A DNA stretch of 64,000 nucleotides from Lacrimispora defluvii (GTDB taxonomy: Bacteria; Bacillota; Clostridia; Lachnospirales; Lachnospiraceae), in the NCBI GenBank assembly GCA_013036995.1, contig JAAOXG010000008.1, positions 62,001-126,000 on the forward strand. The letters run 5' to 3'. Position 1 is the stretch's first letter. Each line of letters opens with the position of its first letter. Of this stretch, positions 1 to 8,239 are shown piece by piece. The position numbers and the translations under genes were made by a program. The notes beneath the pieces were generated by a model. The model was not told the DNA's origin. It was given only the letters and a program-made list of their open reading frames with translations, and did no database searches.

Positions 1-660
1 ACCGATAAGATGCCTTTGTATCTGGAACAGTGGAAAAAACTGAATCTGGATTTTGATGGCATTTTTACTGGATTTTTAGGTTCAGAGGCGCAGATTGATA
101 TCGTTACTGATATGATCCGGAATTTTAAAACAGAAAAAACCATGGTTATCATTGATCCTATTATGGGAGATAACGGGAAGGCCTACCAGACCTATACAAA
201 AGAGATGTGCAGCCGCATGAGAACCCTGGTGGAATCCGGAGATATTGTAACTCCAAACCTGACGGAAGCCTGTATTCTTACTGGAAGACAGTACCGTCAG
301 ACAGGCTGGACCAGAAAAGAACTGGCTGACATGGCACAGGAGATCATAAGTATGGGTCCTGGTTCGGCAGTCATTACAGGAGTGAGGGAAGGAGCCTTTG
401 TTACCAATGTGGTGGCGGAGAAAGGCTTAGAGGTAACGTATCTTAAGTCTTTAAAAGCTGGTAACGACAGGCCAGGTACCGGAGATGTATTTGCCAGTAT
501 TGTAGCAGCCCAGGCTGTTAAAGGTGTGCCTTTGCTGAAAAATGTAAGAAAAGCAGCTGATTTTGTAAAAAAGAGTATTCTTGTTTCGGATGAACGGAAC
601 GTACCAATAGAGAATGGTGTTTGTTTTGAAGAGATCCTGTCTTTGCTTATTCGTCAGTAA
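1..660 (+). CDS. pdxY: Pyridoxamine/pyridoxal kinase, 3' part (cut by window edge)
   Basis: Ribokinase-superfamily vitamin B6 kinase that phosphorylates pyridoxal or pyridoxamine with ATP in the PLP salvage pathway. The frame is open from base 1, and the residues before the first Met (T-D-K) read as family sequence, so the true start lies upstream of the window. Visible are the IIDPIMGDNG segment, the substrate-side PNLTEA motif, and the C-terminal anion-hole and catalytic motif GTGD within GNDRPGTGDVFAS. About 219 codons remain, against roughly 280 for a complete family member. A T-tailed hairpin follows immediately, so this gene ends its transcript. Assignment to PdxY rather than another B6 kinase subgroup rests on overall resemblance only. 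Confidence 0.85.
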   Translation, partial: TDKMPLYLEQWKKLNLDFDGIFTGFLGSEAQIDIVTDMIRNFKTEKTMVIIDPIMGDNGKAYQTYTKEMCSRMRTLVESGDIVTPNLTEACILTGRQYRQTGWTRKELADMAQEIISMGPGSAVITGVREGAFVTNVVAEKGLEVTYLKSLKAGNDRPGTGDVFASIVAAQAVKGVPLLKNVRKAADFVKKSILVSDERNVPIENGVCFEEILSLLIRQ

Positions 661-688
661 AATCGGAAGAGAGATGGGGAATTTTAGG

Positions 689-715
689 AAAAGGGCTTTT
701 CTTTGCCCTTTTTTT
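689..715 (+). terminator. Rho-independent terminator after the pyridoxamine kinase
   Basis: AAAAGGGC at 689-696 pairs with GCCCTTTT at 705-712 around an 8-nt loop. A run of Ts continues to 715. Confidence 0.85.
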
Positions 716-790
716 GTAGTATAATCAACGGCAGATTATTATGCGGATTCGATTCGCAGAAAATATTGAGGAAAAACCAGGAGGAATACC

Positions 791-2080
791 ATGTTAGATT
801 TAAAGTTTGTAAGAGAAAATCCTGAAATTGTAAAGCAGAATATCAAAAATAAATTTCAGGACAGCAAGCTTGTGCTGGTTGATGAATTGATCGAACTGGA
901 CGAGCAAAACCGCGCAGCAAAGCAGGAAGGAGATGCTTTAAGAGCGGAACGCAACAAACTTTCCAAACAGATTGGTGCCTTGATGGGACAGGGTAAGAAA
1001 GAAGAAGCAGAAGAGCTGAAGCGGCTGGTAACCGATGCTTCCGACCATCTGGCTGAACTGGAGAAGAAAGAAAGCGAACTGGATGAGAAGATTAAAAAGA
1101 TCATGATGACCATTCCAAACATTATAGATCCCAGTGTTCCAATTGGTAAGGATGACAGCGAGAATGTGGAAGTGCAGCGTTACGGTGAGCCTGTAGTGCC
1201 GGAGTTTGATATCCCATACCATACAGAAATAATGGAAAGCTTTGACGGAATCGATCTTGACAGTGCAAGAAAGGTTGCAGGCAATGGTTTCTATTATCTT
1301 ATGGGTGATATTGCCAGACTTCACTCATCTGTTATTTCCTATGCAAGAGATTTTATGATTAACCGGGGATTTACTTACTGTATCCCTCCTTTTATGATCC
1401 GCAGTGAAGTTGTGACCGGAGTTATGAGTTTTGCTGAAATGGATGCCATGATGTATAAAATAGAAGGAGAGGATCTGTATTTAATCGGTACCAGTGAACA
1501 TTCCATGATCGGTAAATTTATTGATACCATTCTTCCTGAATCAAAGCTTCCTCAGACGCTTACCAGCTATTCTCCATGCTTTAGAAAAGAAAAGGGAGCT
1601 CATGGACTGGAGGAACGTGGTGTTTACCGTATCCATCAGTTTGAGAAGCAGGAGATGATTGTTGTCTGCAAACCGGAAGAGAGCATGGACTGGTACGAGA
1701 AGCTGTGGCAGAATACCGTTGATTTATTCAGAACTCTGGATATCCCGGTAAGAACCTTAGAGTGCTGTTCCGGCGATCTTGCTGATTTAAAGGTAAAATC
1801 AGTAGACGTAGAAGCATGGTCTCCAAGACAGAAGAAATACTTTGAAGTTGGAAGCTGTTCCAATTTAGGAGATGCACAGGCAAGAAGATTAAAGATCCGT
1901 GTATCTGGTGAAGATGGTCAGAAATATTTTGCCCACACACTGAATAATACGGTTGTGGCTCCCCCCAGAATGCTTATTGCTTTTCTGGAGAACAACTTAC
2001 AGGCAGATGGTACTGTGAGGATTCCTGAGGCATTACAGCCATATATGGGCGGTACGAAAGCACTTTTACCAAAGAAGTAA
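791..2080 (+). CDS. serS: Seryl-tRNA synthetase
   Basis: Class II synthetase that charges tRNA-Ser (and tRNA-Sec where present) with serine in the cytoplasm. At 429 residues it has family length. The N-terminal ~110 residues form the long antiparallel coiled-coil arm rich in Glu and Lys. The catalytic core follows, with motif 2 around CFRKEKG and HQFEKQEM and motif 3 around PPRMLIAFLEN. The start is ATG preceded by AGGAGG. Motif 2 and motif 3 read differently from the common bacterial enzyme, where GRDTRGLIRQHQF and VGRT would be expected; here they are GLEERGVYRIHQF and APPRM. A TATAAT at 720-725 could be its -10, but no good -35 is visible. No T-box fits in the short leader. Confidence 0.95.
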   Translation: MLDLKFVRENPEIVKQNIKNKFQDSKLVLVDELIELDEQNRAAKQEGDALRAERNKLSKQIGALMGQGKKEEAEELKRLVTDASDHLAELEKKESELDEKIKKIMMTIPNIIDPSVPIGKDDSENVEVQRYGEPVVPEFDIPYHTEIMESFDGIDLDSARKVAGNGFYYLMGDIARLHSSVISYARDFMINRGFTYCIPPFMIRSEVVTGVMSFAEMDAMMYKIEGEDLYLIGTSEHSMIGKFIDTILPESKLPQTLTSYSPCFRKEKGAHGLEERGVYRIHQFEKQEMIVVCKPEESMDWYEKLWQNTVDLFRTLDIPVRTLECCSGDLADLKVKSVDVEAWSPRQKKYFEVGSCSNLGDAQARRLKIRVSGEDGQKYFAHTLNNTVVAPPRMLIAFLENNLQADGTVRIPEALQPYMGGTKALLPKK

Positions 2081-2088
2081 TAACATTT

Positions 2089-2121
2089 AAGTCCGGCTTT
2101 TTATAAGGTCGGACTCTTTTT
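2089..2121 (+). terminator. Terminator after serS
   Basis: AGTCCG at 2090-2095 pairs with CGGACT at 2110-2115 around a 14-nt loop. CTTTTTG follows. Confidence 0.75.
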
Positions 2122-2139
2122 GAAAAGGAGAGAACCGTC

Positions 2140-2505
2140 ATGATTACCTTCAATCACTTCAATTTTAATGTACTTGATCTGGAAAAAAGTCTGAAATTTT
2201 ATAAAGAAGCACTTGGCCTCTTTCCGGTACGGGAAAAGACGGCGGCGGATGGGTCCTTCCGGCTGGTTTATCTGGGAGATGGAAAAACTGATTTTACACT
2301 GGAACTGACTTATTTAACGGACCGTACGGAACCTTATAATCTTGGCGAATGTGAATTTCATCTTGCCTTTCATACCGATGAATATGAAGCGTGCCATAAA
2401 AAGCATAAGGAGATGGGCGTAATCTGCTTTGAGAATCCAGGAATGGGAATTTATTTTATCAGTGATCCGGACGGATACTGGCTGGAAATAGTTCCTGCTA
2501 AATAA
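2140..2505 (+). CDS. VOC-superfamily (glyoxalase-like) protein
   Basis: A small 121-residue vicinal-oxygen-chelate protein of the glyoxalase I/dioxygenase fold. It has the opening NHFNFNVLDLEKSLKFYKEALG, with the usual His near the N-terminus, and a second half containing ECEFHLAFHTDE and the closing motif DPDGYWLEIV with its metal-ligand Glu. The layout matches lactoylglutathione lyase-like proteins, but the substrate cannot be deduced and members of this family are often misnamed. It starts at ATG behind an AAAGGAGAG site and is followed after 11 nt by the alpha/beta hydrolase, so the two are probably co-transcribed. Confidence 0.85.
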   Translation: MITFNHFNFNVLDLEKSLKFYKEALGLFPVREKTAADGSFRLVYLGDGKTDFTLELTYLTDRTEPYNLGECEFHLAFHTDEYEACHKKHKEMGVICFENPGMGIYFISDPDGYWLEIVPAK

Positions 2506-2516
2506 GGAGAAACCAG

Positions 2517-3182
2517 GTGTTTATAACAGTAAACGGAATCCGGCTTTATTATGAAGTATCGGGCAAAGGACCGGCTGTGATTCTGGTCCATGGAAACGGG
2601 GAAGACCACAGGATCTTTAAAGAGACAACCGACCTGCTGGTTAAAGATTATACAGTATATGCCCTGGACTCCAGGGGACATGGAAAAAGCTCCGGAAAAG
2701 AGAATATCAGTTATGATAAAATGGCAAAGGATGTGGCGGAGTTCATCCGGCTCTTAGAACTGGACCGTCCCATTTTCTGTGGATTCAGCGACGGAGGAAT
2801 CATCGGGCTTGTGGCGGCTGTAACGTATCCCCGGCTCTTCTCCAGAATGGTAATTTGCGGTGCCAACGCCTATCCGGAAGGATTGAAACGCAGATGGCTG
2901 ATTCTATTTGGACTTCTTGGGTTCCTGTTTCGTGATCCCAAGGTTTTTATGATGTTAAACGAACCACAGCTCTCCGGTAAGGAACTGGAACAGATTACTG
3001 TTCCCACTCTTATACTGGCTGGTGAAAGAGATATGGTACTTCCATCCCATACGGAGTATCTGGCATCAAAGATTAAAACCAGTTTCTTAAGGATTCTGCC
3101 GGGGGAAACCCATGGAAGTTATGTAATTCACAGCAGAAAGCTTTATTTTTGTATGAAAAAATTTATCATGAACCGGGACTAA
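2517..3182 (+). CDS. Alpha/beta-fold hydrolase
   Basis: A single-domain 221-residue serine hydrolase. The oxyanion-hole segment VHGNGED lies near residue 25. The nucleophile elbow GFSDGG has Ser91. Asp172 (AGERD) and His199 (GETHG) complete a plausible catalytic triad. The cap region between residues 115 and 160 is short, so a small ester or lactone substrate is possible, but nothing identifies it. The start is a GTG with AAGGAG 6 nt upstream; no ATG lies nearby. It is probably translated from the same message as the VOC gene before it. Confidence 0.85.
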   Translation: MFITVNGIRLYYEVSGKGPAVILVHGNGEDHRIFKETTDLLVKDYTVYALDSRGHGKSSGKENISYDKMAKDVAEFIRLLELDRPIFCGFSDGGIIGLVAAVTYPRLFSRMVICGANAYPEGLKRRWLILFGLLGFLFRDPKVFMMLNEPQLSGKELEQITVPTLILAGERDMVLPSHTEYLASKIKTSFLRILPGETHGSYVIHSRKLYFCMKKFIMNRD

Positions 3183-3223
3183 GCAGAAACCCGATTTTTT
3201 TAAAGGGTGTAAAGAAAAAATAC

Positions 3224-3252
3224 TTGACACCTTAAAAAAAGTATTGTATGAT
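3224..3252 (+). promoter_or_regulatory. Sigma-A-type promoter for ylxM-ffh
   Basis: TTGACA at 3224-3229 and TATGAT at 3247-3252 are separated by exactly 17 nt. The predicted transcription start is near 3258-3260, only about 8-10 nt before the ylxM ATG at 3268. Confidence 0.85.
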
Positions 3253-3267
3253 ATCACAGGTGATGAT

Positions 3268-3618
3268 ATGGAGAAGATTGCAAGACAGGGACTTTTGTAT
3301 GATTTCTACGGAGCTCTGCTGACAGAGCATCAAAGAAACATCTATGAAGATGTGGTATTATACGATTTATCCCTCAGTGAGATTGCACAGGAACAGGGAA
3401 TCAGCCGTCAGGGCGTTCATGATCTTGTAAAGCGGTGTGATAAGATATTAGAGGGCTATGAAGAAAAGCTTCATCTGGTAGAAAAATTTGAAAAAACCAA
3501 GGGACTGGCAAGAGAAATCCGGAATTTAACGGCACAGTTTGCCGATACAAAGGATATGAGTCTGATCCATCGCATCGAAGAGATATCGGGCGAAATCATC
3601 GAGCTGGAAGCTCATTAG
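3268..3618 (+). CDS. ylxM: YlxM/p13-type helix-turn-helix protein (UPF0122), SRP-associated
   Basis: A 116-residue protein with a sigma-region-4-like helix-turn-helix (LSEIAQEQGISRQGVHDLVKR), followed by a Glu/Lys-rich helical tail. The family almost always sits directly upstream of ffh and is thought to modulate SRP function. The reading frame extends upstream to a TTG at 3244, but that codon straddles the -10 element. I therefore start at ATG 3268, with AGGTGAT 3-4 nt upstream. ffh begins 11 nt after the stop. Confidence 0.9.
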   Translation: MEKIARQGLLYDFYGALLTEHQRNIYEDVVLYDLSLSEIAQEQGISRQGVHDLVKRCDKILEGYEEKLHLVEKFEKTKGLAREIRNLTAQFADTKDMSLIHRIEEISGEIIELEAH

Positions 3619-3629
3619 GAGGGCGTTAG

Positions 3630-4985
3630 ATGGCTTTTGAGAGCTTATCCGATAAGTTACAGAATGTATTTAAGAATTTAAGAGGCAAAGGACGTTTGTC
3701 CGAAGCAGATGTAAAGACAGCCTTAAAAGAAGTTAAGATGGCTCTTTTGGAAGCAGATGTTAACTTTAAGGTAGTAAAACAGTTTATCAACGCTGTACAG
3801 GAGAGAGCCATAGGACAGGATGTCCAGAACAGCCTTACTCCCGGACAGATGGTAATAAAGATTGTTAATGAAGAACTTGTGAAACTCATGGGTTCTGAAA
3901 CAACGGAAATAGAACTGAAGCCCGCAAGTGAGATTACCGTCATTTTGATGGCTGGTCTGCAGGGCGCAGGTAAGACAACCACCACAGCCAAGATTGCCGG
4001 TAAGTTAAAGGCAAAAGGAAGAAATCCACTTTTGGTTGCCTGTGACATTTATCGTCCGGCAGCGATTAAACAGCTGCAGATCAACGGTGAAAAACAGGGC
4101 GTTCCCGTATTTTCCATGGGAGAAAACCAGAAACCGGCTGATATTGCCAGGGCTGCCATGGCCTATGCAGCAAAGAATGGCCAGAATGTTGTGATTCTTG
4201 ATACAGCAGGCCGTCTTCATATTGATGAAGACATGATGAATGAGCTGATTGAAATAAAAGAAAGCGTTGAAGTTCATCAGACGATTCTGGTGGTTGATGC
4301 CATGACAGGACAGGATGCCGTGAATGTAGCCAGTATGTTCCATGATAAGATCGGAATTGACGGTGTCATCATAACAAAATTAGATGGCGATACAAGAGGC
4401 GGTTCCGCATTATCCATCCGTGCTGTTACAGGCAAGCCGGTACTTTATGTTGGTATGGGTGAAAAGCTATCCGATCTGGAGCAGTTTTATCCGGACCGTA
4501 TGGCCTCCCGAATTTTAGGCATGGGAGATATCCTTTCTCTGATAGAAAAGGCAGAAACCCAGGTAGATGAAGAAAAAGCCAGAGAGCTTTCCCAGAAGCT
4601 TAAGAAAGCAGAGTTTGATTACAATGACTTTTTGGAGCAGATGACCCAGGTGAAAAACATGGGCGGTATGGCAAGCATTATGAGTATGATGCCTGGCATG
4701 GGACAGATGAAGGATATGGATATTGATGAAAAAGCCATGGACCGGGTGGAAGCGATTATCCTTTCCATGACGAACAAAGAACGGACCAATCCCGACTTAA
4801 TGAAAAACGCATCGAGAAAACAGCGGGTTGCAAAGGGTGCAGGGGTTGATATCAGTGAAGTGAACCGGATTGTAAAGCAGTTTGATCAGATGAAGAAGAT
4901 GATGAAACAGCTGCCCGGAATGCTTGGGGGAGGAAAACGCCGCGGTGGCGCAGGACTCCTTGGAAAACTGAAATTACCGTTTTAA
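3630..4985 (+). CDS. ffh: Signal recognition particle protein (SRP54 homologue)
   Basis: GTPase subunit of the signal recognition particle. It binds signal sequences and 4.5S/scRNA and docks with FtsY at the membrane. The 451 residues show the N domain (1-95), the G domain with the P-loop GLQGAGKT at 109-116, DTAGR and TKLDGD, and a Met-rich M domain from about 325 onward (GGMASIMSMMPGMGQMKDM) that forms the signal-sequence groove. It ends in a basic Gly-rich tail. The start is ATG after GGAGGGCG. It is co-transcribed with ylxM and probably with rpsP. Confidence 0.97.
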   Translation: MAFESLSDKLQNVFKNLRGKGRLSEADVKTALKEVKMALLEADVNFKVVKQFINAVQERAIGQDVQNSLTPGQMVIKIVNEELVKLMGSETTEIELKPASEITVILMAGLQGAGKTTTTAKIAGKLKAKGRNPLLVACDIYRPAAIKQLQINGEKQGVPVFSMGENQKPADIARAAMAYAAKNGQNVVILDTAGRLHIDEDMMNELIEIKESVEVHQTILVVDAMTGQDAVNVASMFHDKIGIDGVIITKLDGDTRGGSALSIRAVTGKPVLYVGMGEKLSDLEQFYPDRMASRILGMGDILSLIEKAETQVDEEKARELSQKLKKAEFDYNDFLEQMTQVKNMGGMASIMSMMPGMGQMKDMDIDEKAMDRVEAIILSMTNKERTNPDLMKNASRKQRVAKGAGVDISEVNRIVKQFDQMKKMMKQLPGMLGGGKRRGGAGLLGKLKLPF

Positions 4986-5069
4986 TATTACTTTGATGTT
5001 AGCAAGGCAGATTCCTGCGTCGCTATATATAAGTTTCACAATTTAAGATTTAAGGAGGTGAATTAGAAC

Positions 5070-5312
5070 ATGGCAGTAAAAATGAGATTAAAAAGAATGG
5101 GTCAGAAAAAGGCTCCTTTCTATAGAATTGTAGTTGCAGATTCCAGATCTCCCAGAGATGGCAGATTCATCGAAGAAGTTGGATACTATGATCCTACCAC
5201 AGAACCAAGCGTAATCAAGTTTAACGAAGAGAACGCTAAAAAGTGGTTAGCAACAGGTGCTCAGCCAACAGAAGTTGTAAGCAAGCTTTTAAAGATCGCC
5301 GGTATCCAGTAG
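5070..5312 (+). CDS. rpsP: 30S ribosomal protein S16
   Basis: An 80-residue small-subunit protein needed for 30S assembly. It has the family opening [20 protein letters not shown], then [17 protein letters not shown] and a C-terminal [12 protein letters not shown] segment. The start is ATG behind a strong AAGGAGGTGA. It lies 84 nt after ffh and 15 nt before khpA, in the usual ffh-rpsP-khpA-rimM-trmD-rplS order. The 84-nt gap contains no clear promoter or terminator, so read-through from ffh is likely. Confidence 0.97.
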   Translation: MAVKMRLKRMGQKKAPFYRIVVADSRSPRDGRFIEEVGYYDPTTEPSVIKFNEENAKKWLATGAQPTEVVSKLLKIAGIQ

Positions 5313-5327
5313 TGAGAGGTGAAGCAT

Positions 5328-5555
5328 ATGAAGGAATTAGTAGAAGTAATTGCAAGAGCACTGGTTGATAATCCAGATCATGTTGCTGTTACGGAGACTG
5401 TAAAAGACGATGAAATCGTCCTTGAACTTACGGTAGAACCTTCCGATATGGGTAAGGTAATTGGCAAACAGGGCAGAATAGCGAAAGCCATCCGCTCTGT
5501 TGTAAAAGCAGCAGCTTCCAAAGAAGATAAAAAAGTTACTGTTGAGATACAGTAG
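5328..5555 (+). CDS. khpA: KH-domain RNA-binding protein KhpA
   Basis: A 75-residue single KH-domain protein. In related Firmicutes KhpA pairs with KhpB as a small RNA chaperone influencing cell elongation and division. The type II KH core with the GxxG loop is visible as MGKVIGKQGRIAKAIRSVV. An upstream in-frame GTG at 5319 lies inside the ribosome binding site GAGAGGTGA, so ATG 5328 is the start. Two terminator-like hairpins follow before rimM. Confidence 0.93.
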   Translation: MKELVEVIARALVDNPDHVAVTETVKDDEIVLELTVEPSDMGKVIGKQGRIAKAIRSVVKAAASKEDKKVTVEIQ

Positions 5556-5560
5556 CTTTT

Positions 5561-5604
5561 AAAAGACCGCCGACCTGTCGGGAAGACGGTCTTCTTTTGC
5601 TTTC
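5561..5604 (+). terminator. Terminator-like hairpin 1 between khpA and rimM
   Basis: AAAGACCG around 5562-5569 pairs with CGGTCTTC at 5587-5594, with an inner CCGAC/GTCGG pairing in the loop. TTTTGCTTT follows. It may terminate part of the upstream transcript. Confidence 0.65.
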
Positions 5605-5642
5605 ATAAACCAATGGTTTACGAAGCAGCGTCCAGAATTAAG

Positions 5643-5669
5643 CCGGATAGTAATATCCGGTTTCTTTTA
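5643..5669 (+). terminator. Terminator-like hairpin 2 in front of rimM
   Basis: CCGGATA at 5643-5649 and TATCCGG at 5654-5660 form a perfect 7-bp stem with a GTAA loop. TTTCTTTTA follows, and the rimM start lies only about 28 nt beyond the stem. Confidence 0.6.
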
Positions 5670-5687
5670 TATGATATGGAGAGACAA

Positions 5688-6197
5688 ATGGATAATTTAC
5701 TAAGAGTCGGAGTAATTTCTTCCACCCATGGGGTAAAGGGAGAAGTAAAGGTGTTTCCAACAACGGATGATTCCGCCCGTTTTAAACAGTTAAAAAAAGT
5801 GATTCTCGACACAGGCCGGGAACAGATTGATTTGGAAATTGAGGGAGTAAAATTCTTTAAAAATATGGTGATCCTGAAATTTAAGGGATATGATTCCATT
5901 GATGAAATTGAAAAATACAAGGGTAAGGATCTTTTGATCACAAGAGATCTGGCAGTAAAACTGGGCCCTGATGAAAACTTTATTATTGACCTTATCGGCC
6001 TTTTGGTAGTAAAAGATGATGGGGAAGAGCTGGGTACATTGACCGATGTAATTAAGACAGGAGCCAATGATGTCTATGAGGTCAGGATGACGGATGGCAG
6101 AGAGGTACTTCTGCCTGCAATTAAAGAATGCGTTCTGAATGTGGATCTGGAGAAGAAAGTTGTAACAGTTCATATGATGGACGGGCTTCTGGACTAA
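5688..6197 (+). CDS. rimM: 16S rRNA processing protein RimM
   Basis: Maturation factor that binds S19 and the head of the pre-30S subunit. The 169 residues give two beta-barrel domains: the N-terminal one with [18 protein letters not shown], and the C-terminal PRC-barrel with [17 protein letters not shown]. The open frame reaches back to 5613, but that part overlaps the terminator-like hairpin and carries no family sequence. ATG 5688 has GGAGAG upstream and gives the normal length. trmD follows after 21 nt. Confidence 0.93.
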   Translation: MDNLLRVGVISSTHGVKGEVKVFPTTDDSARFKQLKKVILDTGREQIDLEIEGVKFFKNMVILKFKGYDSIDEIEKYKGKDLLITRDLAVKLGPDENFIIDLIGLLVVKDDGEELGTLTDVIKTGANDVYEVRMTDGREVLLPAIKECVLNVDLEKKVVTVHMMDGLLD

Positions 6198-6218
6198 GGA
6201 TAGGGGTAGAAATAAAGA

Positions 6219-6965
6219 ATGAATTATCATATATTGACGCTTTTTCCTGATATGGTCTTAAACGGCCTGAATACCAGCATTATCGGCAGAGCTGTAGAAA
6301 AAGGTCTGTTATCCATAGAAGCAATTGACATCAGAGACTATTCCGCAGATAAGCACCACAGTGTGGATGATTATCCCTATGGAGGCGGCGCCGGAATGGT
6401 GATGCAGCCCATGCCCATATGCGAAGCTTACGACGATCTGTGTAATAAGATTGGCAAAAAGCCCCGTGTGATATACATGACCCCCCAGGGAACTGTATTT
6501 AATCAGACCATTGCAGGGGAGCTGGCCAAAGAAGAGGATCTGGTTTTTCTGTGCGGTCACTATGAGGGAATTGATGAGAGGGCATTGAATCTTGTTGCAA
6601 CGGACTTCCTTTCCATCGGAGATTATGTGCTGACTGGCGGGGAACTTCCTGCCATGGTGATGATTGATTGCATCTCCCGTTTAATACCAGGAGTATTAAA
6701 GAATGAGACATCTGCCGAATTTGAATCCTTTCATGACAATCTGCTTGAGTACCCCCAGTATACCAGACCAGAGGAGTACAGGGGTTTAAAGGTTCCGGAG
6801 GTCTTGCTATCCGGACACCATAAAAATATTGACATCTGGAGACGGGAGCAATCCATTAAGCGGACTCTGGAGAGAAGACCGGATCTTTTAAAAGAAGCGG
6901 TACTGTCAAAAAAAGAAGTGGAATATTTAAATAAGCTTTTAAAAGAACTGGAAAACGGGGAATAA
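6219..6965 (+). CDS. trmD: tRNA (guanine-37-N1)-methyltransferase
   Basis: SPOUT-class methyltransferase making m1G37 next to the anticodon, which prevents +1 frameshifting. The 248 residues include the N-terminal MNYHILTLFPDMV, the AdoMet-binding trefoil-knot segments (FLCGHYEGIDERA, SIGDYVLTGGELPAM) and the C-terminal tRNA-binding helices. It is linked to rimM as in most Firmicutes. A strong terminator follows, so rplS, which usually comes next, is uncoupled here by the inserted TPR/protease pair. Confidence 0.96.
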   Translation: MNYHILTLFPDMVLNGLNTSIIGRAVEKGLLSIEAIDIRDYSADKHHSVDDYPYGGGAGMVMQPMPICEAYDDLCNKIGKKPRVIYMTPQGTVFNQTIAGELAKEEDLVFLCGHYEGIDERALNLVATDFLSIGDYVLTGGELPAMVMIDCISRLIPGVLKNETSAEFESFHDNLLEYPQYTRPEEYRGLKVPEVLLSGHHKNIDIWRREQSIKRTLERRPDLLKEAVLSKKEVEYLNKLLKELENGE

Positions 6966-6977
6966 ATGAACGGTTCT

Positions 6978-7020
6978 AATGCGGAGAATGCTGATATTAA
7001 CAGCGACTCCGCATTTTTTA
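6978..7020 (+). terminator. Terminator after trmD
   Basis: AATGCGGAG at 6978-6986 pairs with CTCCGCATT at 7007-7015, and an inner GCTG/CAGC pair extends the stem. The T-run covers 7014-7019. Confidence 0.85.
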
Positions 7021-7073
7021 TGGAAAAATAAGGTAATCATCACTGCACTTTCCCTTTTATACTTAATATAACA

Positions 7074-7097
7074 TTATATGAGACCGATATCATATAA
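7074..7097. promoter_or_regulatory. Perfect 8-bp dyad upstream of the TPR/metalloprotease pair
   Basis: TTATATGA at 7074-7081 and TCATATAA at 7090-7097 form a perfect inverted repeat with an 8-nt spacer, 36 nt before the ATG of the TPR gene. Its position suits an operator, but no regulator is identified. Confidence 0.4.
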
Positions 7098-7132
7098 GGG
7101 GGCTTTAGCCAAAAAATAAAGGAGTATAGAAA

Positions 7133-8224
7133 ATGCAGGAAGAACCAAATGTACCAGAAATAAATTACGGACAAGAGGACCAATGGGAAACTGAGAATCG
7201 GTGCGGAGCATGTGGGCATGGGCTGATAGACCGTTCTGAAAATGCAGATTCCGTATTGTGCAGTGCCTGCCGGGAACGATTCATCCGCTACCCGGTTCCC
7301 AAGCTTTTTATTGTTTTTTCAGCTGTTATTGCTGTTTTGCTGGGATTCGCTTTCATCCGTTTTCCCAAAGTTATTAAATCCTATAAAATATATGTAAAAG
7401 CAGAAGCAAAAGCTGCCAATGGGGATATCGTTGAAGCGATCCAGGGCTTGCATACTGTTATGGAGCAATATCCAGGTTCCGTTCCTGTCGCAGTCCGGCT
7501 GACTGATATTGCCATGGATGGCGGATTTTATGATGATGCGTCGTATGTTCTTTCCAACAATTTATCCGGGAAGAAAATGGAAGCGAGTACCGTTACCAGA
7601 ATGAACCGGTACATCGATAAATTAGACAGGTTCTTTCATACTTATGATACTGTTCAGAATATGCAATCTAAGCTGGAGGAGGCTAAGTCTAAGGAGGAAG
7701 TATTAGAAACAGGCTATGATTATTTAAATCAGCTGCTGAGTGATCCGGAACAGGATAAGGCGTTGGTTTATTATTACATGTCCATGTTTGCCGGAGATGC
7801 TGTCGAAGCCAGGCGCTGTCTTGAAAACTCCATTCAGGAAGATGATAACATGTTAGACGCAAAGGTTCAGTTAGCCACTCTGTCACGGCGGCAGGGAGAT
7901 TTACAATATGCTGAAAACTGCTATAACGAGGTGCTGCTTGCTGATAAAACCTACAGCTCAGCTTCCCGTGGACTTGCAATTATCAGGCTTTTGGAAGGAA
8001 AGAAAGAAGAAGGTCTGGATCTGGCATCAAGAGCATATGAGCAAAATCCGGAAGGAGATTATGTGTGGGAAACTTATTTGATTGCGCTGAAAGAAAACGC
8101 AAAGAATACGGATGCAGATGCACTTGTTAAAGAGTATGTTTCTAAGGGAAATGAATTAGATGCAGATTTTAAGAGTTATCTGGATGGGAACTTATCTCTC
8201 CATGACTATTATATAGACGAATAA
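7133..8224 (+). CDS. Zinc-ribbon, single-span membrane protein with TPR repeats
   Basis: I do not recognise a named family. The 363-residue product begins with an acidic stretch, then a four-cysteine zinc-ribbon-like module (C24xxC27 and C43xxC46). One hydrophobic span lies at about 57-77 (LFIVFSAVIAVLLGFAFI). A helical C-terminal region follows, with tetratricopeptide-like repeats (for example GDIVEAIQGLHTVMEQYPGS and GDLQYAENCYNEVLLADK). This suggests a membrane-anchored scaffold with a zinc-binding module on one side and TPRs on the other. The gene overlies no housekeeping frame, has GGAG upstream of its ATG and is followed after 15 nt by a membrane metalloprotease, implying a shared task. 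Confidence 0.7.
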   Translation: MQEEPNVPEINYGQEDQWETENRCGACGHGLIDRSENADSVLCSACRERFIRYPVPKLFIVFSAVIAVLLGFAFIRFPKVIKSYKIYVKAEAKAANGDIVEAIQGLHTVMEQYPGSVPVAVRLTDIAMDGGFYDDASYVLSNNLSGKKMEASTVTRMNRYIDKLDRFFHTYDTVQNMQSKLEEAKSKEEVLETGYDYLNQLLSDPEQDKALVYYYMSMFAGDAVEARRCLENSIQEDDNMLDAKVQLATLSRRQGDLQYAENCYNEVLLADKTYSSASRGLAIIRLLEGKKEEGLDLASRAYEQNPEGDYVWETYLIALKENAKNTDADALVKEYVSKGNELDADFKSYLDGNLSLHDYYIDE

Positions 8225-8239
8225 GGAGGAGGCCTTGCC

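Noticed and set aside
660-790. T-box before serS
   Set aside because: The gap holds a terminator of the previous gene and no specifier or AGGGTGG-type antiterminator element.
3244-3267. Upstream TTG start of ylxM
   Set aside because: The codon sits in the -10 region of the promoter and would not be in the mRNA.
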